Below are positions 12,401 through 22,535 of a DNA stretch of 64,000 nucleotides, piece after piece. The position numbers were made by a program, and so were the translations under genes. The number at the start of each line of letters is the position of its first letter. The first letter of the stretch is position 1. The notes below the pieces were generated by a model that worked only from the letters and a program-made list of their open reading frames with translations, made no database searches and had not been told where the DNA came from. The DNA comes from Chamaecyparis obtusa (lineage: Eukaryota > Streptophyta > Pinopsida > Cupressales > Cupressaceae): contig BSBK01001870.1 of assembly GCA_027943335.1 (NCBI GenBank), forward strand, positions 186,001 through 250,000, written 5' to 3'.

Positions 12401-12994
12401 TTAAATAATCAACCATGCCTCCACTTATGAATCAAAACAACACATAAAAGATTCGTGTATGTGTTGGCAGAGTTATTTCTATTATTCAAAGTTTATGGTT
12501 TTTATTATTGTGCCTCTTGTTTGTTGTGTATATTCTCCAACATTTTTTGCTTCTTTTGATGTAAAATATCAAAATTCATTTTGCTTATTATTATGCCTAT
12601 TGTTTGATATGTGGATTCTCTAACAATTTTTGCTTCCCTTGGTGTAAAATATCAACATTTTTTTTCAAAATTCACATCATGTACATATCAATATTTGTAC
12701 TGGATTATATTATATTGTCACAAAATCATAGCTACATTGGATTGTGAAATCTTTTTTACTAGTATTTTGTTTAAATTTACCTGTATTTTGTTTTGATTTA
12801 GAGTATAATGTAGCATTCAACATGACTTGGTTAGAGAAAGAAGAAAATAACATTTTCTTCTTAAGAACAAGGTCTGAGTAGAGCTAAAATTTCTCCTAAA
12901 TTTTTTTCTCCATAAAAAAAGGTTTTATGAATGTTCATTGAAACACTTAATTTTTTATCCTCTTTTATAAATTTTGTTAAAAAAAACAAAACTA
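9440..12994. other. Unassigned intergenic or degenerate repeat DNA
   Basis: About 3.5 kb without a supportable gene. Open frames are short and have no recognisable motifs. The stretch 9770-10160 on the plus strand has a faint retroelement-gag flavour but nothing decisive. Composition is AT-rich with poly-A runs (10750, 12090). A small tandem duplication at 12501-12666 is listed separately. Confidence 0.5.
12501..12666. repeat. Two-copy imperfect tandem repeat, 83-bp period
   Basis: A unit with ttattattgtgcct then gtttgttgtgtatattctc and gatgtaaaatatcaa recurs 83 bp later (tgcct at 12511 and 12594) with scattered substitutions. It looks like an old local duplication in non-coding DNA. Confidence 0.7.
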
Positions 12995-13971
12995 CCAAAT
13001 GAATAGTGGTAAAATGGATTCACCCCTATTCAAATGTAGAGGGGGAAATATGAGATCTATTCTCAAACTCAATTCCCCAAGGAAGAGATCCGATTTGATC
13101 AACCAAAAGGTTAATGCACAATCAAATCAATTTATGGAAAAGAGTAGGAAGGGAGAGTAAATCCAATATTTCCCTATGTGGAGAATTCTGTTTAGAATAT
13201 AGAATAATTGAAATACAAGTACTAACCTCAAATTGGGGTAGATCTATAAAATGTTGAATTCTGATGTCTATGTGCACTTTCGAGAAAATCTGAAACCTGT
13301 CCTGGACTAGAAATGCCGAGACAGAGAAAACCCAGAAATCTTTCCTCAAGATGGCTCAGCTCAGGTTTCACCTTCATAAAAGGTCAAATACCACATTCTT
13401 TATTTGAAGTCCGATTCAAATTCTGTTTGCAAATCCTGAAAGTTTACCAAAAAGGGTATCCAAATTCACTCTCAAATTTGAAACTCTGCACCTGTACCTA
13501 CAAGAAAATGGGGGTTTTTGTTGTATGGGGGGTTTGCCTTGGTCAAACCCTAGTTTAGGAATTAACCTTGAAATTGAATTGAAATATATTGTGCATAAAC
13601 AAAGTAATTGAAACAAATCACCTCGCTTATGTTGAAGTCCTTGTAGAGGATTTGAATCCTCAAATCCATAAGTAGGAATGAATGTAGGATGTAGGATGTC
13701 TCCAATCAATGGTATTTGATCTTCAACACCAATCTTGAATTGATCTTTGCATATCAGAAGGCTTGAATGAATGGAGAAGAATGGATCTTCAAGGGGCTCC
13801 AAAGAGATTGAATCCTTCAATAGCTAACAATGGATCTCCTTGATGGATGGATGCTTGAACACTTGAATGCTTGAAGACTTGCACTTGAGAGCTTGCAATT
13901 TTTTGAGATGAGAAAACTTGATTGTGGATGTTCTCACAAAACTTGATGATCAAAATGAGAGAGGAAGGCCT

Positions 13972-13982
13972 CCTTTTATAGT
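13972..13982 (-). promoter_or_regulatory. TATA box of gypsy-1 3' LTR
   Basis: The minus strand reads CTATAAAAGGA, a near-consensus TATA element about 690 bp into the LTR. The same box stands at about 20294-20304 in the 5' LTR, where it would drive the genomic RNA. Position and sequence fit a U3 core promoter; transcription start not determined. Confidence 0.55.
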
Positions 13983-14200
13983 GATCTAGGGCACACTCCT
14001 CTAGATGGGCCACCTTGGAGAATTAAATCCCAATTAGGTCCTCACCTATAGAAAATATACCTAGATTAAATGCAATTAAAGGATTTACCATCCCAAAACC
14101 CAAAATGGCCGACCTGGAGGCGGGAAAATAAATCTCCCGAAAGCCCGAAGCCCGAAGATTCTGGAAATTGAAATTTTGGAGGAAGGGGTCAAAGTCGAGG

Positions 14201-14282
14201 TTGACCCTAACCTAGTCAAGGTCTTAGGTTAACCCTGACCTAGTCAGGGTCTTAACTTGACCCTGACCTAGTCAGGTTCTAA
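14201..14282. promoter_or_regulatory. Three tandem palindromes in U3 of gypsy-1 3' LTR
   Basis: Three copies of a 21-bp palindromic unit, consensus gaccctga-cctag-tcagggtc, sit about 29 bp apart (from about 14203, 14232 and 14261). They lie roughly 220-300 bp upstream of the TATA box in element orientation. The 5' LTR has the same triplet at about 20524-20606. Regular spacing and dyad symmetry suggest a protein-binding array; function is inferred. Confidence 0.5.
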
Positions 14283-14673
14283 GTCAACCTTGACCCTAGT
14301 CCCAAATTGACTCAGAACCAAGTCAGGAGGTCCCGGGGATGCCCAAAAACCTAGAACTGATGCCAGAATAGGATAGAATGTCAATGATAGACATAAAATT
14401 CTATGATTATCATGATGAAAGGTAAGAGGATCCATTTCTAAATCCTACCTAGAAAATAGAGCCATAGAAGAGGGAAATTTAGGAGAATCCTTGAGATCCT
14501 AACCCTAATTTCACCTAGAATGAAGAAATCAAGTGCGGGGAAGAAGTGGAAAGTGGGGAGAAAAGCCAAATACATGCAAAGACCCAATCAAGGCACTTGA
14601 CATGACCCCAAACCACTTACTCAGATGGCTAAATGTTATTATCATGGAAGTGCTTCCATTTTAAGACAATACA

Positions 14674-14695
14674 TTAAGCCCCCACTTTAGCAAGA
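14674..14695 (-). other. Polypurine tract of gypsy-1
   Basis: The minus strand reads AAAGTGGGGGCTTAA directly before the LTR start TGTAT. The same motif, AAAGTGGGGGCTAAAT, recurs in the gypsy-3 relic at 46132 and 46574, linking the two elements. Confidence 0.75.
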
Positions 14696-15828
14696 GTATG
14701 GACTCGATGCAAACTCTTGGTAAAGGAGATCAGAATAACAAGATAATCTTATCATAATCCAAGGGACAAAGAGAAACCTTTATCCCCCAGGGACTCAAGT
14801 CTTCGTCAACTCCTAAATCATAATAAGAGAAACATCTCTAGAGAGAGAATGAAGGTGTGATTACCTTGCCCAATGAGAACTTATGTCCCATTGTGAACCA
14901 CACAAGAAAATGGTGCAACTGGAAAGATGGAATTGAACTGCCTAGTGAATGTGGCTACTCACTAGTCAACCCATCAAGGATTTATCCTTAGGAATATTCT
15001 ATTCCATTAGAATAAAAAATAAAAACAAAAGAGATCCAATGTTAAGGACACTTCTGACCTTAAGGGATCACAATATATGTGTGTTTGAAACTGGAGGGAT
15101 CAAGAGATCCTAAAATATAAATCTATGCTTTAAGGATTAGTTACTAATCCAAAAAGGGAAAAGAAGTATCTTGAAAAATATGTGCATATTGAAAAGTGTG
15201 TGTGTGCAACAGGTGAGCAGAGCATATGCCCCCACCTTAAAGTCATTGGTGACACTTTAACAGGAGCAATGGCTTTAACGAAAACATAAACAACTCCATT
15301 GATTACGTTTCCATGTCGAGATGCCCCCAAACGAAGACAAATCAAGGGAAATATCATAGAAACATACAGAGAACATAGAAGGGATCTACTTTCTGTGGGA
15401 TCAGTATGATCATAAGATAATATATATATGATATTATTGCAAATGAAGTGACATCATTCCCCAAAGAAAGTAGAACTATGATCACAAAGGAGGAAAGATC
15501 ACATAAGATATACAAAGGAGAATCTTTTCAGACCATGACATGGAGACCAAAAAGAATTAGTGCTACCATATCTTGAATCCAAGAAGATTATACAAGGAAA
15601 CATTTATGAACAATAGCACAATTACAACATAACATTGAACAACACATAGAAGAATAAAGATACATATAGAAGCATTTGGAACAACAGTTTTGATTCCTTT
15701 ATCACCTTGCACCAACTGAGTAACAAGGATCATATAAAAGAATCTAACAACATTTAGCAAACACATTACTAGAGAAGCACAGTATAGCAGGCAAACACAC
15801 AACAAAGCTACCATGAAGGATAAGCCGA
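14696..15828 (-). other. Gypsy-1 3' non-coding region
   Basis: About 1.1 kb between the end of the gag-protease-tail frame and the polypurine tract, with only short hydrophobic open frames that look accidental. Pol would normally occupy the space upstream of such a region; no degenerate pol is visible. Confidence 0.6.
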
Positions 15829-18800
15829 TCAAGTGTGCCACCTACTTTCCCCATCTTGTTGTATATCATTTAGGGAAGGTGGGTAACTCGCAAGAGGGAC
15901 TATATCCAACATAGTAGGAATGATAGCCAGTTCCAAACAAGGATCCTCTTGAGAATCACTATGTTCAACACTAGGTGTAAGAGTTAATTGTGATGAAAGC
16001 ATATTAGGTAAATGAATATCAATGTCAATAGTCTCATATTCATCATTAACATCATCAGTATCAGCAAGAATATCTTCTTCATCCAAATTAATCAAAATAG
16101 GATCTAAGATATGAATAGAATCATCATAATCATGCATGTGAACATCATTATTAATAGCAACATTGTCTAACACATTATGCATAGATTTATCCGAAGAAGG
16201 TAGAGATCTTTTAGCTTTAGCATGAGCACGATGCTTTTTACGATGTTCATTAGCAGAGCGATTACATTTTGATTTATTTGAAATAGGTTGAGAACTAGGA
16301 GGAACAATCATAGGATCCTTCATAGGTTCTTTAGGAAGGTCAATAGAATTATTATCCATAGGAGAAACAATCACAGGATCTTTGATAGGTTCAGTAGGAG
16401 GAACTTGATTAACAGAACTAGAAGCCATAGTTAAAGGAGGTATCAAAGGTGTAGGTAAAAGACCACGATTAAGATCCATAGGAGGTGAACTTAATTCAAG
16501 GATTTTATGATGTTTATAAGCTTGATATGATCAAAAAAGATTATCAAGTCTAGGACATGAATTAGGTAAGGAAGGGCAAAAGAAATCTAGAGCAGCACAA
16601 TCTTGAGGCCTTGAAGGTTGATATAGACTATGATTGATTGTCTTCACTTCTCCATCATGAATGAACTTAAGACACTTATGGATAGGTGAAGCAACAGCAT
16701 GCATGGCAGTCAACCAAGGTAAACCTAGCTTAACTTGAAATTGATCAGAAGTAGGAACCACAATAAAAGTAGTGTTCACAATTTTTCCAAAAAGTTCAAC
16801 TAGTAAAGTAATAGAACCAAATGAGGGATAAAGAAAACCATTGCAAGTTTGAATCCACACATCCAATGTATCGTAGAAGTCACATTGTAAGCTTTTCATA
16901 AAAATATTTTCTTCAGTGATAACATTGACTAAGGAGATAGGATCAACAAGACAACCACGAGTAGGTATCTAAGAAATCCTAGCAACAATGTAAAGGGGAC
17001 CATCAGCAGTTTTAATAATCTCAGAGTCATCAAAGGTAATCAAAATTTCCCGAGGTCTTTTATTCTTAAATTGTTGTCGAGGTTTAGGTTGAGGTTTCAC
17101 TTTAGGTTTAGGTTTTGGTCGATGTTGAGATTGAACTTGAGGTTGAATCGGAGTTTGAATTTGAGGTTGAGGGTGAGGTGGAGATACAAACTGATCAACA
17201 TGCTCTACTTGATTAACAACATGATTGAGATCATCCATCTTTGAATCATACACAATTTCCATAGTAGATGGTTGAGCAATAGTATTAGTATCATGCGTAG
17301 GTAAAGGGTTCGTATAAATTTGAAGGTTTTGATTAGGAGGAGAGACAGATTGATTCCCACTACTATCCAGATTATCAACAGATAAAACCTTATAATCAAT
17401 TAGATATTGAACCTTGTGTTTTAAAGAATAACATCTCTCAATATCATGACCATTCTGATGATGATATTGACAAAAAGCATTCTGATCAAAAGATTTAGAT
17501 GCAATCATAGTAGGTAAAAGAGGTCGAATAGGAGGTAAAGTAATCATATTAGCAGCTAACAACCTATTCATAATAGCATGTAAAGTTTTAGAAAGAGGAG
17601 TATATGTATGATTTAATTGAAAAGCAGTGGATACAGAAGTGGCATTATGAGATGCAACAACAACTTGATCAACAACTGCATTCACTTGTTTGTTTATCTT
17701 GACATAGTTGTTGAATTTTTGAAATTTGTTTGGATTAGGAGCAGCATCACTCTTATCAACTAGAACAGGAGCCATTGGAGTGGTGCTCTCAAATTGACTC
17801 ACTTGTAATTGATAATGATGAAGCACTGCACAAAGTTGTTGAAAAGAGGTAAATTCAGTAAGTAGAATCTTATCTCTAATATCCTTTTGCAAATTTGAAA
17901 TAAACATACGTTGAATATCAATATCAGGAACAGGATAGGAAATCTAAGCATGAAAATGCTTAAATCTACCAATAAATTCAGTCAATTTTTCTTTAGCACT
18001 TTGTTTACAATGCATTAAATCAATCAATGACACTTGCGGGCCAATATTATTTTGAAATTGTTGAATAAAGGCATTAGCAAGTTGTGGAAAGGAATCAATT
18101 GAATAAGGAGGCAAGGAACAATACCATTGTAAGGCCTTGTCATGAAAGGTTCTAGCAAACAATTTGGCTAAAATCCTATGGTCATGAGCATAATCACTAC
18201 AAAGGATTTGAAATGTTTTAACATGATGAATAGGATCTCCTTTTCCATTATAATTCTCAAGATGAGGCATCTCACCTTGCTGAGGAACAGGAGTACGAAT
18301 AATATCCTAGGACAAGGGACTTCCCATGTCACATGTAGGAATACTAAACTTGTTTTGAGTTAAGGAAGAAAGTTGTTATTGTAAGGATGATACAGTTTGA
18401 GCCAAACTAATGATGGTTGAATCATTAGAGGAAATAGGGGGAGTAGCAACATTAGACACACTAGGTAAAGTGTAAGAAGCTGCAGGAATAGAGGACACAA
18501 TTGGAGGAACACTAGGAACTACAGTTGGAAGCGGATTGGAATAAGTGAAAGGAACATTATGATATGAAGGTTGTGATGTAGGAAGGGACATAGGAGGAAC
18601 ACTCATAGGAATAGAGGGAAACATCACAGTCACCAAAGGAGGAGTATAGATAGGAATACTAGGTAGAGGATGAGAAGGAGCTTCAACACTAATGATAGGA
18701 GGAATTAACCCTAAATCTTGAGCTTCTTGAGCTAAAGGTTTAACATTGGAATGCACAAGATGATTAATACCACGCAAGAGGTTAACACCTTGATCACTAT

Positions 18801-19131
18801 CACGGAGAACTTTCTTAAGAGCCTCTATAGCTTGAATGGAATCTTGATTATGGTTTTCTTGAAGAAGCCAATTACCCATTTTATCAAGTTCAATGGAAAG
18901 TTTTTGGACTTGTTCAGGAGGAACTCTTAAAGCATCATCCTCATCATCAGATGAGTGAGAAGAGTTTTTCTCCATAGTATGATTGGAATCATGAAGAATC
19001 AAGTTATCATCGGGGATCCTAAGGAAAGGAGAAGAAGATTCAGGATCAAAGGCACCCATGAGTCTATGACTTCTTCTAACCGAAATGTTATAAGTAGGAC
19101 TAGTGGTAGTAAAGCTCATAAACCAATGCAA
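15829..19131 (-). pseudogene. Gypsy-1 gag-protease-tail polyprotein frame (1101 codons, five in-frame stops)
   Basis: One continuous frame from ATG at 19131 to a stop at 15829, interrupted only at 18376 (TAA), 18306-18308 (TAG), 17944 (TAG), 16969 (TAG) and 16531 (TGA), with no frameshift. Order: Pro/Ser-rich N-terminus; capsid (18270-17944, with YNGKGDPIHHVKTFQ and DKALQWYCSLP); zinc-like motif FCQYHHQNGHDIERCYSLKHK near 17440; basic Pro/Gln-rich linker ending KNKRPREILITF; protease; then a hydrophilic Asp-rich tail (16479-15829) with no known domain. The protease active site reads CLVDPISLVNVI, where D-T/S-G or the D-P-G variant is expected, followed by QVKLGLPWLTAMHAV, a normal retropepsin C-terminal block. 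Frame preservation despite stops shows it was a functional gene. Confidence 0.85.
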
Positions 19132-19302
19132 TGCAAATGAACTAAACTAAAGACACATAAAGCATGAAATCTAATTAGCATGCAAGATCCAACACAAAGG
19201 AAAAATCTAATACTAACAAGATAAAAAGGATAGCACAATAAGGCATCCAATTCCAAAATAAGAATAGAGAGGAATCTAAGACCAAAAAGAGAAAGAGAGT
19301 AA

Positions 19303-19319
19303 GCTAGTCGGGTTCACCA
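19303..19319 (-). other. Primer-binding site of gypsy-1
   Basis: The minus strand reads TGGTGAACCCGACTAGC three bases inside the 5' LTR end. The TGG start and location fit a tRNA primer site; I did not assign the tRNA. Confidence 0.7.
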
Positions 19320-19322
19320 AAA

Positions 19323-20996
19323 TGAATAGTGGTAAAATGGATTCACCCCTATTCAAATGTAGAGGGGGAAATATGAGATCTATTCTCAAACCCAAATTCC
19401 CCAAGGAAGAGATCTGATTTGATCAACCAAAAGGTTAATGCACAATCGAATCAATTTATGGAAAAGAGTAGGAAGAGAGAGTAAATCCAATATTTCCCTA
19501 TGTGGAGAATTATGTTTAGAATATAGAATAATTGAAATACAATTACTAACCTCACATTAGGGAAGATATGTAAAATGTTGAATTCTGATGTCTGTGTGCA
19601 CTTTAAGGAAAATCTGAAACTTGTCCTGGACTGGAAATGTCGAGACAGAGAAAACCCAAAAATCTTTCCTCAAGATGGCTCAACTCAGGTTTGACCCTCA
19701 TAAAAGGTCAAATACCACAATCTTTATTTGAAGTCTGATTCAAATTCTGTTTGCAGATCCCAGAAGTTTTCCAAAAAGGGTATCCAAATTCACTCTCAAA
19801 TCTGAAACTCCACACCTATACCTACAAGAAAATGGGGGTTTTTATTGTATGGGGGGTTTACCTTGGTCAAACCCTAGTTTAGGAATTAACCTTGAAATTG
19901 AATTGAAATATATTGTGCATAAACAAAGTAATTGAAACAAATCACCTCGCTTATGTTGAAGTCCTTGTAGAGGATTTGAATCCTCAAATCCACAAGTAGG
20001 AATGAATGTAGGATATAGGATGTCTCCAATCAATGGTATTTGATCCTCAACACCAATCTTGAATTGATATTTGCATATGCGAAGGCTTGAATGAATGGAG
20101 AAGGATGGATCTTCAAGGGGCTCTAAAGAGATTGAATCCTTTAATAGCTAACAATGGATCTCCTTGATGGATGGATGCTTGAACACTTGAATTCTTGAAG
20201 AATTTCACTTGAGAGCTTGCAATTGCTTGAGATGAGAAAAATTGATTGTGGATTTCTCACGAAACTTGATGATCAAAATGAGAGAGGAAGGCCTCCTTTT
20301 ATAGTGATCTAGGGCACACTCCTCTAGATGGGCCACCTTGGAGAATTAAATCCCAATTAGGTCCTCACCTATAGAAAATATACCTAGATTAAATGCAATT
20401 AAAGGATTTACCATCCTGAAACCCAAAATGGCCGACCCGGAGGCGGGAAAATAAATCTCCCGAAAGCCCGAAGCCCGGAGATTCTGGAAATTGAAATTTT
20501 GGAGGAAGGGGTCAAAGTTGAGGTTGACCCTGACCTAGTCAGGGTCTTAGGTCGACCTTGACCTAGTCAAGGTCCTAACTCAACCCTGACCTAGTCAGGT
20601 TCTAAGTTGACCTTGACCCTGGTCCCAAATTGACTCAGAACCAAGTCAGGAGGTCTCGGGGATGCCCAAAAACCTAGAACTGATGCCAGAATAGGATAGA
20701 ATATCAGTGATAGACATAAAATCCTATGATTATCATGATGAAAGATAGGAGGATCCATTTCTAAATCCTACCTAGAAAATAGAGCCATAAAAGAGGGAAA
20801 TTCAGGAGAATCCTTAAGATCCTAACCCTAATTTCACCTAGAATGAAGAAATCAAGTGCAGGGAAGAAGTGGAAAATGGGGAGAAAATCCAAATACATGC
20901 AAAGACCCGATCAAGGTGCTTGACATGACCCCAAACCACTTACTCAGAGAGCTAAATGCTCTTATCATGGAAGTGCTTCCATTTTAAGATGATACA
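19323..20996 (-). repeat. 5' LTR of gypsy-1 (1674 bp)
   Basis: It starts TGTATCATC at 20996 and ends CCACTATTCA at 19323. Same length as the 3' LTR with about 6 percent differences in the half I counted. Contains TATA CTATAAAAGG near 20294-20304 and the palindrome triplet near 20524-20606. Confidence 0.9.
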
Positions 20997-21001
20997 CCAA
21001 A

Positions 21002-21573
21002 TAAAAGCACATATTAAAGAGCTAGGGTGGTTATTGGAGGTGAGCTTCCATACTAAGAATATTTCTTTTAAAACTTATCAACATTGATCCAAATACATTT
21101 TCACCATCTTCTTTCCATATTTCTTAAAATATTTTCTCATACTGAATTTATCTTCCTTTATCATATGAAAATATTTTTCAAGACCTAAAATGGTCTGCAC
21201 TTTGATATTTTAGAGTTCCCTAAGGAGGGCAGACATGTTGCTTCCAAGGCTTGCAAGACAGGATGTGTTGATTGCATATAAGGAGGCCTTAAATCTGCAA
21301 ATTTGCTCAAAGGATTATTTTCAATTGTTTTTCAAGTCTTCACATCTATAAAAAAGACTGAACTACTTTTGATGTTGAAGGAAGTTGGATAGGTTATTTT
21401 ATAAATTCTAAATAATTCAAGTGTCCAACTCTTTAGATTTGTATGAAGTTGTATAAAACTATAAATTGTGAGTCTGAATGTAATGATGCCTAAATGGAAG
21501 AGGTGAATCTTAGGTAGTATATGTAATATTTTATAATGAGAAATTTAAACTTTCATATATTTTTCTTTTTATG
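21002..21573. other. Unassigned intergenic DNA
   Basis: AT-rich sequence between gypsy-1 and the ATPase fragment; no coding motif or repeat boundary recognised. Confidence 0.5.
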
Positions 21574-22040
21574 CTACACTTGATGTATACCATTTAATTC
21601 TTCATTCTCAAAGATGGCTTGACTTGTTAAAACAACACTAATGATGACACTAAGCCCTAGCTCAGTAAGAACAATATCAGATGCACTTCTGGCATCATCA
21701 GTTGCATTAGTCATAACAATTCCAATGTCAACCATTTTCAAGGCTGGGGCATCATTAAGACCATCTCCAGTCATGCCACAGATATGCTTCATCTCCTGAA
21801 GGAGCTTCACTATCTCATATTTATGTTCTTTGTGCATGGAAAAATAAACTTCCAACCATAAATCCTATGAAAAATAGTTAAAACAAAAACTCAACAGTAT
21901 TTAAGAATAATATAAGTTCACACCTAGAAATAACCCTACAAACCCATCATCTTTATCGATCAATTCATGAAAAAGAAGAGCCACAATAGATTCATCTTTA
22001 TCTCCTCCAAGAAAAGTAGATGATTTAAAAACCTGTCGAG
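21574..22040 (-). pseudogene. Plasma-membrane H+-ATPase (P3A, AHA-type) fragment
   Basis: Two pieces of the cytoplasmic P domain of a plant proton pump, roughly 120 of about 950 residues. The first (about 22035-21924) includes SSTFLGGDKDESIVALLFHEL and DGFVGLF. The second (21837 to about 21585) includes EHKYEIVK, then [14 protein letters not shown], the hinge motif of P-type ATPases (T-G-D-G-x-N-D), and [17 protein letters not shown]. They are separated by an 86-bp GT...AG interval (21923-21838) whose splicing would join the two parts in frame, so this is a genomic rather than processed copy. The reading is lost after SQAIFEN, where a small deletion shifts the MKNY-like continuation. The phosphorylation DKTGT site and all membrane helices are absent. 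Confidence 0.8.
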
Positions 22041-22535
22041 TTCTCTTTACATTTGGAGTGATCACTAGTTCCTTGGGCTCCAAAGGAGCACCATCTATTG
22101 ATGTAGAGTTTGAAAATAATTTTTTTAAAACAAAATTACAGGATTGACCTATTACAGAAATGTTGAAAATCAAACTAAGTGCTCATCTTATTCAGTCACT
22201 TCTCCTTATTTAAAACACCATAAATTCTTAATATACTTTGTTGAAAGAATGATCATAAGAGAGAAGCCACTTTAAATGGAACAAGACATTTAATTTTTGT
22301 ACTTAATCTAAAATATATTCATCAAATATCTAACTTTTCTATAATAAATAATAAATGTTCTATTTTACTTGACCTTCATGTAAGCAATAATACCTTAAAT
22401 GGCATCATGAAAAAAGAAGCCATCTCATCCCAACTTTGTAGAGCCTCTGCAACCAAAAAGTATTCAATATGGTGAATACGGAAACAAAACTATAATGTTG
22501 GATACACAACTAAAAACAAAATTTAATTCTTTACA
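22041..22535. other. Unassigned gap between ATPase and CMT pieces
   Basis: AT-rich, no motif recognised. It could include more ATPase intron sequence on the minus strand or the 5' junction of the CMT copy. Confidence 0.4.

Larger units (their letters stand above)
13000..14673 (-). repeat. 3' LTR of gypsy-1 (1674 bp)
   Basis: It starts TGTATTGTC at 14673 on the minus strand and ends ACTATTCA at 13000. It is preceded by the polypurine tract and matches the LTR at 19323-20996 along its whole length. Contains a TATA box and three tandem palindromes, described separately. Confidence 0.9.
12995..21001 (-). mobile_element. Gypsy-1: complete gag-protease-only Ty3/gypsy element with target-site duplication
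   Basis: Two LTRs of equal length (13000-14673 and 19323-20996, each 1674 bp) bound the element and are flanked by identical 5-bp repeats, ccaaa at 12995-12999 and 20997-21001. Internal DNA is 4649 bp. In minus orientation it has a primer-binding site, a gag-protease-tail frame (19131-15829) and about 1.1 kb non-coding sequence before the polypurine tract. No RT, RNase H or integrase motif is visible in any frame, so the element is non-autonomous. The gag zinc motif style suggests the Tat/Athila side of gypsy. I counted about 36 differences between LTRs over the first 560 bp, mostly transitions, so the insertion is not recent. Confidence 0.85.

Noticed and set aside
15563..15841. Hydrophobic 92-codon minus-strand frame in the gypsy-1 3' region, considered as an envelope-like protein
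   Set aside because: No signal or cleavage site, no conserved motifs, AT-driven composition; overlaps the end of the gag-protease-tail frame by accident.
22041..22200. Additional ATPase exon (frame with LEPKELVITPNVKRTRQ)
   Set aside because: Does not resemble the H+-ATPase segment expected before SSTFLG; more likely intron or unrelated.
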